64,000 nt of DNA from Paenibacillus hamazuiensis (GTDB taxonomy: Bacteria; Bacillota; Bacilli; Paenibacillales; NBRC-103111): contig NZ_JALRMO010000001.1 of NCBI RefSeq assembly GCF_023276405.1, positions 1,922,001 through 1,986,000 of the forward strand, read 5' to 3'. A program made the position numbers and the translations under genes. Positions within the stretch are counted from its first letter, which is position 1. The number at the start of each line of letters is the position of its first letter. Under the pieces are notes generated by a model. The model was not told the DNA's origin, made no database searches, and worked only from the letters and a program-made list of their open reading frames with translations. Shown one piece after another: positions 1 through 8,213 of this stretch.

Positions 1-1
1 G

Positions 2-1399
2 GCTGTCGCCGCACCGCTTGTCGCAAGCGGGCAAAACGGCAAAATCATCGGAGTTTCCGTGCTGTACCAAACGCTGCAAACGCTGGAGTCAACCCAAGCC
101 TATGTCAAAAGGCTGTTCGCCTACGTCTCTGGCATGGGATTTTTGCTGACGACGTTTTTCGCTTTTTTCCTATCGTCGCGAATTACCCAACCTTTGCTGC
201 AGCTCAAAAAAGCGGCCGATCTGATCACGCTCGGCGAATACGGCACCCGAGTGCCGATTACGTCTACGGACGAGATCGGAGAGCTTGCCAAAACGTTTAA
301 CCATATGGGTGAAGAACTGGAGGAAACGATCAAGGCGCTCAATCATGAAAAAGAGCACCTCTCCAGCGTGCTGCGCAGTATGACGGATGCCGTCATCACC
401 TTCGACGCCGAAGGCAACGTCATTTTAACGAATCCGCAAGGGGACAAAATTTTGCGCGAATGGAGCACCATCGTGTGGGAAGAGGACGGCGTTCCGCCCG
501 TGCAGCGCCATGCGATTCCCGAGCCGATGCAGCCGCTGTTCGACGCGGTAGTCAGTAAAGCCGCCGAAATGACCTCGAAGCTGCATGTGCAAAACGGCGT
601 CTGGTCCGTCGTGATGGCGCCGTTGTATTCGCGGGATGTCGTGCGCGGAGCGGTTGCCGTCATGCGTGACGTGACGGAGGAATACCGGTTGGACCGGCTG
701 CGCAAAGATTTCGTCGCGAACGTTTCCCACGAGCTGCGAACGCCGCTGTCGATGCTGCAGGGCTACAGCGAAGCGCTCCTGGACGATATCGCCGGAACGG
801 CTGAAGAGCGCAAGGAGCTCGCTCAAGTCATTCACGACGAATCGCTGCGCATGGGCCGGCTTGTCAACGACCTGCTCGACCTCGCGCGCATGGAGACGGG
901 CAATCTTGTGCTGAACTTCCGCGAGGTGGAACTGACTCCGTTCATCAGGAGGGTGCACCGCAAGTTCGCCGCCCTGGCCAAGGAGCAAGGAATCTCTCTC
1001 AAAGCCGAACTGCCGGATGAACCGCTCCGGCTGCAGCAGGCCGACGAAGACCGGCTCGAGCAGGTGCTGACGAATTTGCTCGATAATGCGCTGCGCCATA
1101 CGCCAAGCGGCGCCTCGATTGTTATCAAAGCGGACGCCGCCCGCCTGAAAGACGCCGATGCGGTGCTCATCGAAGTATCCGACGAAGGGCAGGGGATCCC
1201 CGCCGGAGATTTGCCTTTCGTGTTCGAGCGCTTTTACAAGGCCGATAAGGCCCGTACACGCGGCGCGAGCGGTGGTACCGGCCTTGGACTTGCGATCGTC
1301 AAAAACATCGTCGAGGCGCACCAGGGGACGGTTCAAGTGCGCAGCGTCGTCGGACAAGGCACGACATTTTCCATCATGCTTCCGTGCGTACGCGTGTAA
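2..1399 (+). CDS. resE: ResE-type sensor histidine kinase, N-terminus cut by window edge
   Basis: The reading frame is open from the window edge, so the extracytoplasmic N-terminus is missing. In order it shows the last membrane segment (about nt 115-180), a HAMP linker (about 180-335), a PAS-like domain (about 345-690), a HisKA domain with the H-box NVSHELRTP (phospho-acceptor His codon 728-730) and a HATPase domain with N, G1 (DEGQGIP) and G2 (GGTGLGLAI) boxes. Such kinases autophosphorylate at the membrane and pass the phosphate to an OmpR-family regulator. ResE controls respiration genes in B. subtilis, and its closeness to serA fits that neighbourhood, but WalK/PhoR-like kinases share the same layout, so the symbol is inferred. 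A terminator follows the stop. Confidence 0.8.
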   Translation, partial: AVAAPLVASGQNGKIIGVSVLYQTLQTLESTQAYVKRLFAYVSGMGFLLTTFFAFFLSSRITQPLLQLKKAADLITLGEYGTRVPITSTDEIGELAKTFNHMGEELEETIKALNHEKEHLSSVLRSMTDAVITFDAEGNVILTNPQGDKILREWSTIVWEEDGVPPVQRHAIPEPMQPLFDAVVSKAAEMTSKLHVQNGVWSVVMAPLYSRDVVRGAVAVMRDVTEEYRLDRLRKDFVANVSHELRTPLSMLQGYSEALLDDIAGTAEERKELAQVIHDESLRMGRLVNDLLDLARMETGNLVLNFREVELTPFIRRVHRKFAALAKEQGISLKAELPDEPLRLQQADEDRLEQVLTNLLDNALRHTPSGASIVIKADAARLKDADAVLIEVSDEGQGIPAGDLPFVFERFYKADKARTRGASGGTGLGLAIVKNIVEAHQGTVQVRSVVGQGTTFSIMLPCVRV

Positions 1400-1409
1400 A
1401 AAATGTAGA

Positions 1410-1447
1410 AAGGGCTTCCGCCTTTGTAGCGGAAGCCCTCTTTTTTT
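1410..1447 (+). terminator. Rho-independent terminator after resE
   Basis: Perfect 10-bp stem GGGCTTCCGC/GCGGAAGCCC with a 7-nt loop, followed by seven T. Confidence 0.9.
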
Positions 1448-1548
1448 GTAGAATCGGCGTGACAAATCTTGTTGTTCGTGGAACATGGACAACTTATTCC
1501 CGAATTTGACGCTTTTTGCAAATTGTAGGGAAGGTTCTAAACCTATCT

Positions 1549-1796
1549 CTTAGTACGTGGTAAAGCGTTTTGGAATAGGATTTTGCCGAAGCAAAATCCA
1601 TTCCAAAATACGCGGGCCCGTGGCACGTACTAACTCCCACAACATCGCGCAAAAAGTGCAGCGTGCCCGGCATCGGATTTTTGGTGCGAAGCCCAAAAAT
1701 CAATGCCGGGCAGACGCGAATTAGAAGCGAGCACTTCCGTACTGCGGGCGGGTCCAGGGCGCTCGAGCGCCTGGGGTCCCCCCGGTGGGGGGATTT
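1549..1796 (+). repeat. Structured repeat, copy A (5' part, interrupted by IS110)
   Basis: This non-coding stretch between resE and the insertion sequence is one of four related copies (others near 7921, 17393 and 44868), all on the same strand. It holds a first long hairpin (AGCGTTTTGGAAT...ATTCCAAAATACGCGG), closed further out by TAGTACGTG/CACGTACTA. A second hairpin follows (CGTGCCCGGCAT...ATGCCGGGCAGACG), then the box ACGCGAAYTAGMAGCGAGCA at 1714-1733, then GGCGGGTCCAGGGCGC..GCGCCTGGGGTCCCCCC and a G-rich end. No ORF with a ribosome site is present. The layout resembles HEARO/omega-RNA; this is a by-eye impression only. The 3' tail continues after the insertion sequence at 3402. Confidence 0.75.
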
Positions 1797-1917
1797 GATG
1801 GGAAAATAACGTTTAGCTCGAGGTCACTTCGAAGAGAAAATGGATTGAAATGAGGTCAAAAGCCGAAAAAAGGCAATAGGATGCCCGGTCCCCATAATGA
1901 ATATTTTTTAAAAGAGC

Positions 1918-3191
1918 CTAACTGGTTGAGGGAAGTTCGTCTACTTTTTGTATCGAGTAACCTAATTTTTGTAGCCTACGAATCATTAGCTCTTCCTTGG
2001 AAATGCTTCGTCGTTTCTCTAAATAGTCCGCACCAAGTTCTTTGTACGGTTCGTTCTTCAATAGGATGTGGTACGCAATGACTAGAATCTTATGGGCGAT
2101 CGCAATGACAGCCTTGTTTTTCCCGCGCCGACTTGTAATGGACCAGAACTTTGCACCTAAGTAGGATTTCGTGTTGCTGGCGGCCCAGGCTGCTTCTGTG
2201 AGAGCAGACTTAAGAATTTTATCGCCTTTGGTTATGGTAGTACTTTTTTTTTACCGGCACTCTCATTATTGCCCGGACTAAGCCCTGCCCAAGAAGATAG
2301 GTGCATCTCCGTGGGAAATACAGACATATCCGTTCCCAGTTCAGCCAAGATGATCTTGGCGGTATGCTCGCCAACACCAGGAATACTATCCAATAGCTCT
2401 AATTGCCGCTGATACGGTGCGAAGTATACTTCCATGTCGGCCTCTAACTCAGCGATGGATTGTTCGAGAAATTCGAGATGTTTGAGCGATCTAGCGATCA
2501 TGGAACGATGGTGTTTGGTGACGCGACCATTGAGAGCAGAAACGAGTTGCGGAATCTTGGAGCGCAGAGAGGCTTTGGCAAGATCGGCGATTTGCGCGGG
2601 TTCAATAACTTCGCCATTCACAAGAGCTTGAAGCATGAGACGGCCGGAAACGCCAAAAACATCGCTCATAAAGGTGGAGAGCTTAATGTTAGCCATCTCG
2701 AGAACCTTCAAGATGCGGTTTCTTTCGGCGGTAGCGTGCCCAACGAGTTTTTTGCGGTATCTCGTCAAATCTCGCAATTCGCGGATTTCCACAGGAGGCA
2801 CAAAGCTGCCGCGGATTAAATCGCACCGATGAAGTTCTGCGATCCATTGGGCATCTTTCATATCGGTTTTACGGCCTTTGATGGCTTTAATATGGGCAGC
2901 GTTGGCCAGAGTGATGGTGCAAGAAGCTTCAAGTACATTGTAAACAGGTTGCCAGAAGATGCCGGTGCTTTCCATGGCGATCTCTGTGCATCCTTCTTCA
3001 GTGAGCCAGTCGGCTAGTTCGAGCAGGCCGGAGAGTACCGTAGAAAACTCCCGAATCACTTTCGTCGGCTTTTGATGAAGAGGGCCTTTTAACAAGCAAA
3101 CAACAACGTTGGCCTGATGAACATCGAGGCCGGCGCAGCAAGTACGAATCGCATCCAAATAGATCATCCTTTCTACACAGGCTACCAACAC
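1918..3191 (-). CDS. IS110-family transposase, apparently frameshifted at an A9 run
   Basis: The first frame (2232-3191, 319 codons) has the RuvC-like DEDD domain (GLDVHQ, MESTG, KTDMKDA) and the start of the Transposase_20 domain (SIPGVGEHTA), with the catalytic-Ser segment GNNESAGK. It stops right after nine A residues (+ strand T at about 2245-2253). In the -1 frame the family's usual C-terminus continues (EAAWAASNTKSYLGAKFW, then RRGKNKAVIAIAH) to a stop at 1918. The sum is about 424 residues, a normal IS110 length. Both copies carry the same A9 run, so programmed -1 shift or transcript slippage is likelier than random decay. The first start in frame is GTG at 3191; ATG at 3167 or a nearby TTG behind AGAAAGGATG fits better, because the upstream codons lie inside the candidate bridge RNA. 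Confidence 0.85.
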
Positions 3192-3360
3192 CCTCCCAGA
3201 CCGAAATTTGATGGGTGTGCTCGTGGCGACAAAGATTTGTTCTCAGGGTGTGGTAAGTCAGTTTAGGGGGCGAGGTCGTACACTCAAAATCCCGGCGACT
3301 TACCTGCACTGTGTAGTAAAAAGAATTCACGGTTTAAACAGAGTTTAAACCGTGAACCGC
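3188..3360 (-). ncRNA. Candidate IS110 bridge RNA, copy 1
   Basis: This is the non-coding 5' region of the transposase. Read on the minus strand it folds into a perfect hairpin (TTCACGGTTTAAAC arms, 3326-3356). A loop follows, closed by GGTAAGTC/GACTTACC (3297-3304 with 3252-3259), and then a loop closed by ACACCCT/AGGGTGT (3245-3251 with 3188-3194). The first loop holds GGGATTT and CCCCCTAAA, matching the two halves of the target GGGGGGATTTAGGGGG. The second holds CCCATCAAAT, complementary to the left junction ATTTGATGGG, and ATCTT, as at the right end CATCTTG. This is the target-loop plus donor-loop plan of IS110 bridge RNAs. Exact ends and promoter are unknown. Confidence 0.75.
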
Positions 3361-3401
3361 TCGAACATTTTCATATCTTATTGTGACGCTCTGTCATCTT
3401 G

Positions 3402-3434
3402 TTTAGGGGGGCACACACCCGATTTAGGGGGGGG
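3402..3434 (+). repeat. Structured repeat, copy A (3' tail after IS110)
   Basis: The tail TTTAGGGGGG resumes the repeat where it was split, followed by a spacer and a second GATTTAGGGGG. The same two-step tail is present at copy D. It ends a few bases before the serA stop codon. Confidence 0.65.
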
Positions 3435-3438
3435 CGCA

Positions 3439-5022
3439 CTATATGGTCAACTGTTTCACATCCGTCAAATCGTCCAATTGGCCAAGCTGGTTCAAGACAT
3501 CCTGCGGCGTCATTTTATCGGTCGTCAAAATCATGACCGCCGATCCGCCGACGACTTTGCGTCCAACCTGCATCGTTGCGATGTTGACATCGTTATTGCC
3601 GAGCAGCGTGCCGACTTTGCCGATAATGCCCGGCTTGTCGTTGTGCGAAATGAGCAGCAGCGTGCCTTCCGGCGGGATGTCGACCGGATATTGGTCGATC
3701 TGTACGATCCGCTCGCCGTAGCCGCTCAGCAGCGTGCCGGCCACCGTCGTCGATTCCTTTTGCGTTTTGACGGTAACGGAGACGAGGTTCGTAAAGCTCT
3801 TCGAAGCGGACGACGTCTGCACCGTGATGTTGATATCGCGCGTTTTCGCCAAATGCATCGCGTTGACGATATTGACACCTTCGAGTTTGTTGGTGAATAC
3901 ACCCTTCACAATGTAGCGGGTGAGCGGGCTTGTGTCGACGTCCAACAGCTCGCCGGAGTAGTTCACCACGATTTCCTTCACCGCGCCGTCGGCCACTTGA
4001 CCGAGGAACAGACCCAGCTTTTCGCCGAGATTAAAATACGGCTGCAGTTTGTTCAGCACGGTTGCCGGCACAGGTGGCATGTTGACCGCGTTTTTAAACG
4101 GCTCGTTGCGCAAAATGTGCAGCACTTCCTCGGATACGTCGATGGCCACGTTTTCCTGCGCTTCCACCGTAGATGCGCCGAGGTGGGGGGTTACGACGAT
4201 TTTCGGATTGTTCAGGAACGGATGGTCCGGCTTCGGCGGTTCTTCCTCGAACACGTCGAAAGCGGCCCCGGCGACGATGCCTTCGCCGATCGCTTCCACG
4301 AGCGCCTTTTCGTCGATAATGCCTCCGCGTGCACAGTTGATGATGCGGACGCCTTTTTTCATGATTTCAAATTGCGGACGGGCGATCATATGCCGGGTTT
4401 CTTTCGTCAGCGGCGTATGTACCGTGATGAAGTCCGCGTTCCGGCAAATGTCCTCCACAGATCCGAGCTTAACGCCCATCTTTTCCGCGCGTTCTTCCGA
4501 CAGGAACGGATCGTAGCCGATGACTTCCATCCCGAACACTTTCGCACGCTTTGCCACTTCGCTGCCGATCCGGCCCATGCCGACGACGCCAAGCGTTTTG
4601 CCGCGCAGCTCAACGCCAACAAACGTTTTGCGGTCCCATTCGCCGGAAACGGTTTTTTTGTAAGCCTGCGGAATCGAACGGGCGACCGACATCATCATGG
4701 CGAACGTCAACTCGCAAGTGGCGATCGTATTGCCGTCCGGAGCGTTGATGACGACGATGCCGCGTTTGGTGGCGGCTTCCAGATCGATGTTGTCCACGCC
4801 GACGCCCGCGCGACCTACGACCTTCAACTTGCCGGCCGCTTCCATGATGCGGGGAGTGACCTTCGTTTGGCTGCGAACGAGCAGTGCGTCATAATCGCCG
4901 ATAATCGCAACAAGTTCATCCTCGGACAAGCCGTTCTTTTTCTCCACCGTAACATCCGGAGCGTCTGCCAGCAATTGAATACCTTGATCGCTGATGCCAT
5001 CCATTACAAGTACTTTAAACAT
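3439..5022 (-). CDS. serA: D-3-phosphoglycerate dehydrogenase
   Basis: SerA oxidises 3-phosphoglycerate to 3-phosphohydroxypyruvate, the first step of serine synthesis, in the cytosol. The 527-residue protein has the long-form layout: a catalytic and Rossmann part ([38 protein letters not shown], catalytic His in TPHLGAST), an intervening substrate-binding domain, and a C-terminal ACT domain ([18 protein letters not shown]) that usually senses serine. The start chosen is ATG at 5022 behind TAGGAGGGTCC; an in-frame extension to 5082 lies in the leader and lacks a ribosome site. A T-box leader precedes it. The stop codon is only a few bases from the tail of repeat copy A. Confidence 0.95.
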   Translation of the reverse strand: MFKVLVMDGISDQGIQLLADAPDVTVEKKNGLSEDELVAIIGDYDALLVRSQTKVTPRIMEAAGKLKVVGRAGVGVDNIDLEAATKRGIVVINAPDGNTIATCELTFAMMMSVARSIPQAYKKTVSGEWDRKTFVGVELRGKTLGVVGMGRIGSEVAKRAKVFGMEVIGYDPFLSEERAEKMGVKLGSVEDICRNADFITVHTPLTKETRHMIARPQFEIMKKGVRIINCARGGIIDEKALVEAIGEGIVAGAAFDVFEEEPPKPDHPFLNNPKIVVTPHLGASTVEAQENVAIDVSEEVLHILRNEPFKNAVNMPPVPATVLNKLQPYFNLGEKLGLFLGQVADGAVKEIVVNYSGELLDVDTSPLTRYIVKGVFTNKLEGVNIVNAMHLAKTRDINITVQTSSASKSFTNLVSVTVKTQKESTTVAGTLLSGYGERIVQIDQYPVDIPPEGTLLLISHNDKPGIIGKVGTLLGNNDVNIATMQVGRKVVGGSAVMILTTDKMTPQDVLNQLGQLDDLTDVKQLTI

Positions 5023-5049
5023 AATTTTGGACCCTCCTAAAGAAATTTT

Positions 5050-5375
5050 TGCTTCAGTAAACAGAAAAACTCCCAATCCCATACGTCTGCCGTACGCAAG
5101 GGACGAGAGTTTGACTTCGTGGTGCCACCCTAATTCGCTGCTTGCTCACACAAGCAACCTTAATCGGTCATTGATGACCCGGAACTGTAACGGGTTCCGC
5201 CCGACCGCACCTAATGCTGAGGGAAGGAAATCTCCGGCTCAGGTTCAGCACGGCAGCTCAGGAGTGCTCCTGGCGTCCATCCACGTCCGATTTGCACCTA
5301 CCATCGGCTCTCTGCTCGTGTCCCAGACGCTTGTCTCCGTCACTGCTTGTTGCGTTTCTAAATTGTGTTTAATGT
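5050..5375 (-). promoter_or_regulatory. T-box riboswitch leader of serA
   Basis: The minus strand carries the T-box core AGGGTGGCACCACG (5118-5131), which pairs with the CCA end of uncharged tRNA. It is followed by a terminator whose arms are ACTCTCGTCCC and GGGATTGGGAGT before TTTTT (about 5062-5113). Upstream lie stem-I elements, including AGAG and a GGTGCAAATCGG segment. A serine specifier is expected from the downstream gene, and AGC and TCC both occur near the expected place, but I could not fix which one is used. The rest of the gap up to 5577 shows nothing else I can name. Confidence 0.85.
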
Positions 5376-5577
5376 AACATGACCCTTTCGGGGGTGTCAA
5401 TAGGTACTGCATGTATTGTCACGGGAATGACAAAATTGTCGATTCGGCGCCTTTCACCTTTAATATTCTATAAAAAACCTTCCCGATTTGCAACGGGTTT
5501 AGCTTGATTGCTTTGTAAATTTTCAGTATTCTTCAATAAAAGGAATGCTAATTTTCATCCAAAGGAGACAACCCTTC

Positions 5578-5928
5578 ATGTCAGATGCAAGTTTCGGGAG
5601 GCAGCCCGAATTTCAATCGATCGACCCCGAACAGTTTGTCCGAGAATATGAAAACGGCGGGCTGGAGGACGATCTGGTCATCGATGTTCGAGAGCAGATG
5701 GAGTGGGATTATTATCACTTAGAAAATACCCGGCATATACCGATGAATTCGATACCGTCGCGATTGTCCGAGCTGCCGGACGACAAGACGATATATGTCA
5801 TTTGCGCACACGGTGTGAGGAGTGCGGCCGTTTGCAACTATTTGCTGCAGCATGGCGTGGATCGGGTCGTGAATGTCGAAGGCGGGATGGCCGCCGTAGC
5901 ATCGCTGCGCGGATTCCAGTATGACTGA
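5578..5928 (+). CDS. Rhodanese-like domain protein
   Basis: A single rhodanese domain of 116 residues. The active-site loop CAHGVRS has the catalytic Cys, and the CH2A-like motif VIDVREQMEWDYYHLENTRHIPMN lies before it in the usual order (its core is IDVREQMEWD). Such proteins carry persulfide sulfur between donors and acceptors in the cytosol; the partner here cannot be told. The start is ATG 5578 behind AAAGGAGA; an upstream in-frame ATG at 5545 has no ribosome site. It stands alone, divergent from the serA leader. Confidence 0.85.
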   Translation: MSDASFGRQPEFQSIDPEQFVREYENGGLEDDLVIDVREQMEWDYYHLENTRHIPMNSIPSRLSELPDDKTIYVICAHGVRSAAVCNYLLQHGVDRVVNVEGGMAAVASLRGFQYD

Positions 5929-6005
5929 CGCGAGCAATCCTCCAAAAGTGAAGTGAACCTTTGCCGCTCATCTCTGGTACTTTTGGGACGCACCCGTAAA
6001 AGATA

Positions 6006-6042
6006 AAAATCCCTCGTCCGACTGATGCCTTCCGAGGGATTC
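6006..6042 (-). terminator. Terminator between convergent genes
   Basis: Inverted repeat AATCCCTCG/CGAGGGATT (6008-6016 with 6033-6041). On the minus strand it is followed by TTTATCTTTT, so it mainly serves the gene ending at 6047. Confidence 0.75.
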
Positions 6043-6046
6043 TGCT

Positions 6047-6964
6047 TTAGTCCTGGCTAAAGAAAAATGGAACTTGGGGCAGATTTTCGTTTCCATACAG
6101 CTTGTTCTTTTGCCGGATAAAATCGCCGGGGCGAACCGCTTCGGTAGCGACGAGCACATCAACGGCCTGCTGCACTTCGCCGTAATTCATCTTTTTCGCT
6201 TGGCCGCTCGCAATGAGGTCGTCGATTTTGGCCGTCAAGTCCTGGGGCGTATAAGGCTTGAACGTTTTGCCGTTCAGCATAACGGCGGCTATGTAATCAT
6301 TTTTCATATTCAGATTAAGCTGGCTCCAATCCTTGATGCCGATGCGCTTGCCCGTATCGGCCGGCTTAAACTGGGGATCGATCGTTTTGTTCCATTCGAC
6401 CATCGCGTCGTAATAATTTTTTTGCGCCTTCAGCGTGAAGGTCTTTGCTTCCGTGAAATACGCGTCCTTTTCGATTTCGGCAAGCAGGTCGGTGCCTTTC
6501 ATCGAATTTGCCTTGGACTGGAAGTTTTTCGCCGCTTCGCTGAACAGCTTCAAACTTTTTAAATAATTTTGCAGTCCCTCCTGAAGCAGCGGGGAAGAAT
6601 CGGGCATCGTTTTCTTTGATAACGCATCATACTTGTCGGAAGCCAGCTTCCCGAGGTCTTTCATGATGCCGGACGCATCGGCCGAGCCTGTGGCGTCGAT
6701 TTCATACATTTGGTCGAACCACTTTTTCTGAAATTCCTTATAAGGTTGGTAGATGGTGTGGTAAAATGAGACCAAGTGCTGCTGATGGTAGGCGGTTAAC
6801 TCTTTGGTTGCTTCGTTTTGTTTGGCAATCTGTTCCTCGTATTTCATAGCCGATTTCTCTTTGCCGACCTTCAGCCCGTAGAAAAAGGCGCCCAGCGCCA
6901 CAACGAGCATAAAGATAAACATGATGGCAAACAGATAGTCAGTGCGAGTCAGCCGCTTTTCCAT
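6047..6964 (-). CDS. Membrane-anchored protein of unknown function
   Basis: 305 residues. A short basic N-terminus is followed by one membrane segment (about residues 11-32, rich in F, L and V) and then a long, charged, mostly helical region rich in K, E, Q and A with coiled-coil character. The C-terminal part contains segments such as TGKRIGIKDWSQLNLN with no motif I recognise. Topology suggests an N-in, C-out anchored protein acting outside the membrane. It appears monocistronic. I do not recognise the family. Confidence 0.7.
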   Translation of the reverse strand: MEKRLTRTDYLFAIMFIFMLVVALGAFFYGLKVGKEKSAMKYEEQIAKQNEATKELTAYHQQHLVSFYHTIYQPYKEFQKKWFDQMYEIDATGSADASGIMKDLGKLASDKYDALSKKTMPDSSPLLQEGLQNYLKSLKLFSEAAKNFQSKANSMKGTDLLAEIEKDAYFTEAKTFTLKAQKNYYDAMVEWNKTIDPQFKPADTGKRIGIKDWSQLNLNMKNDYIAAVMLNGKTFKPYTPQDLTAKIDDLIASGQAKKMNYGEVQQAVDVLVATEAVRPGDFIRQKNKLYGNENLPQVPFFFSQD

Positions 6965-7065
6965 ACTCTGAAATGCTCCTCATCTTTTCTATTTTTTTGT
7001 TTTTAGTATAGGTGAAAAATGTCGAAAAGGGAATACTTGACGGCCTCAAATGGGAGAGGAATTCT

Positions 7066-7662
7066 ATGAAAAAGATCAATTTCGACCAGTTCAAGCTGAA
7101 AAAAATTGACATCAGCGAGCTGGACGACCGCATGCTGCTCATCAATTTATATGGGACGCAGGGCTTTATTTTGCTAGTCGGACTTGTTATTATGCTCATT
7201 CAAAGACGCAATCCGCTCGGCTTGTTCGATTACCCGCAGCTGCTTCCCGTTCTGTTATGGGGAGTCGCTTTCGCCGCGGCCGTACTGATCGTGGATATGC
7301 TCATCTCCCGTTATGTGCCGGAAGAAATTTTGGACGACGGCGGCGTGAACGAAATGCTGTTCGCCCGGCGTCCGTTGTGGCATATCGCCGTTATTTCTTT
7401 GGTCGTCTCGCTGAGCGAGGAAATTTTATTCAGAGGCGCCATTCAGCACTCTTGGGGCGCGTATTGGACCAGCATCCTGTTTGCGGCCATTCATATCCGC
7501 TACCTGCAGCATTGGCTGATGACGGGGCTCGTGTTCTGTATCAGCTACGGCTTGGGATGGATTTATATGCAGACGGGCACCCTATGGACTCCGATCGTCG
7601 CTCATTTCGTGATCGATTTTATGATGGGCTGCATTTTACGATTCAGGAGGGAGAAGACATAA
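7066..7662 (+). CDS. CPBP (Abi/CAAX) family intramembrane metalloprotease
   Basis: 198 residues with several membrane segments. It has the family motifs EEILFRG (the EExxxR pair) near residue 118, an HIRYLQHW segment further on, and HFVIDF near the C-terminus, which supply the metal-binding Glu and His residues. The family includes eukaryotic CAAX proteases and bacterial bacteriocin-immunity proteins; the substrate here is unknown. The start at 7066 lies behind GGGAGAGGAATTCT. The stop overlaps the ATG of the next small gene by one base, so the two are probably translated together. Confidence 0.85.
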   Translation: MKKINFDQFKLKKIDISELDDRMLLINLYGTQGFILLVGLVIMLIQRRNPLGLFDYPQLLPVLLWGVAFAAAVLIVDMLISRYVPEEILDDGGVNEMLFARRPLWHIAVISLVVSLSEEILFRGAIQHSWGAYWTSILFAAIHIRYLQHWLMTGLVFCISYGLGWIYMQTGTLWTPIVAHFVIDFMMGCILRFRREKT

Positions 7663-7862
7663 TGGCCCGCAGACGTTCGCCCGAGCCTGGTTATTTGGAA
7701 GACGCGAGGGAGCAGGACGAGCATTTTTTGCCGCCGCGCAAAGCGGTGCATCCGACCGAGAAGGAAAAATGGGTAAAAATCTTTTACCGGTCGCTGCTCG
7801 GTTTATTTGTCGCCTTGGTCGCCGGACTGCTCACATGGGGCGTCACCCATTATATGCAATGA
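7662..7862 (+). CDS. Small single-pass membrane protein
   Basis: 66 residues: a polar, charged N-terminal half (MARRRSPEPGYLEDAREQDE) and one C-terminal membrane segment (about residues 43-63). The start ATG overlaps the stop of the CPBP gene (TAATG) and follows AGGAGGGAG, so it is translationally coupled. A terminator follows at once. The function is unknown; the arrangement suggests a partner or accessory of the CPBP protein. Confidence 0.75.
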   Translation: MARRRSPEPGYLEDAREQDEHFLPPRKAVHPTEKEKWVKIFYRSLLGLFVALVAGLLTWGVTHYMQ

Positions 7863-7864
7863 AA

Positions 7865-7894
7865 AAGAGCCCTTCGAATTGAGGGCTCTTTTTT
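7865..7894 (+). terminator. Rho-independent terminator
   Basis: Stem AAGAGCCCT/AGGGCTCTT with an 8-nt loop, continued by T residues. Confidence 0.9.
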
Positions 7895-7920
7895 ACGGTT
7901 TTCGCTGTCTGCCGCTGGTC

Positions 7921-8213
7921 AGTAGTCTGTAGAGCGTGCCAGGCATAATTTCGGCGTCAGCCGAAGCGTGGCGGGCAAACGCGGGCCCGACGCACGAATC
8001 GCCTCCACCGGCACCGCGCCGATAGTGCAGCGTATCGGGAATGGATTTATTGCCAAACAGCAATAAATCCATTCCCGACAAACGCGAACTAGCAGCGAGC
8101 ATGAGCTCCCGGCTGGCGGGTCCAGGGCGCCCGAGCGTCTTGAGGGCTTTGCGGAGCAAAGCCGGCTTCGGGAGCCTGGGGTCCCCCCGGATGGGGGGAT
8201 CTAGGGGGTGACC
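7921..8213 (+). repeat. Structured repeat, copy B (complete, no IS)
   Basis: The fullest uninterrupted copy. The first hairpin (AGCGTGCCAGGCAT...) ends in ACGCGGGCCCGACGCACG. The second hairpin has arms ATCGGGAATGGATTTATTG/CAATAAATCCATTCCCGA. The conserved box ACGCGAACTAGCAGCGAGCA lies at 8082-8101. Then comes GGCGGGTCCAGGGCGCCCGAGCG with an inner hairpin GGGCTTTGCGGAGCAAAGCC, GGGAGCCTGGGGTCCCCCC, and the end GGGGGGATCTAGGGGGTGAC. It lies between two convergent genes, and its last bases code for the C-terminus and stop of the deacetylase on the other strand. Confidence 0.8.

Larger units (their letters stand above)
1797..3401 (-). mobile_element. IS110-family insertion sequence, copy 1
   Basis: About 1.6 kb. 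The ORFs and the flanking element sequence are the same in the copy at 45152-46756, which defines the ends. The left junction is GGGGGGATTT|GATGGG and the right junction is CATCTTG|TTTAGGGGGG, so the element splits what would be a continuous GGGGGGATTTAGGGGGG at the 3' end of the structured repeat. There are no terminal inverted repeats and no clear target duplication beyond shared TTT, typical of IS110. It carries one transposase gene (minus strand), a candidate bridge-RNA region upstream of that gene (3188-3360), and about 120 nt of non-coding DNA at its low-coordinate end. Confidence 0.9.

Noticed and set aside
1549-1796. Group II intron or CRISPR as an explanation for the structured repeats
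   Set aside because: No reverse transcriptase or intron domain V-like end, no regular spacer pattern, and copies lie kilobases apart.
1881-2081. A 66-codon ORF at the low end of IS110, also in copy 2
   Set aside because: It runs antisense to the frameshifted C-terminal part of the transposase and has no ribosome site; identity in both copies is explained by the element itself.
3352-5040. A 562-codon ORF on the + strand opposite serA
   Set aside because: It is the antisense frame of a clear serA, rich in Arg/His/Asp as expected from the complement of GC-rich coding DNA, with no ribosome site or domain. The same applies to long antisense frames opposite ypfD, aroC, aroB and trpE.
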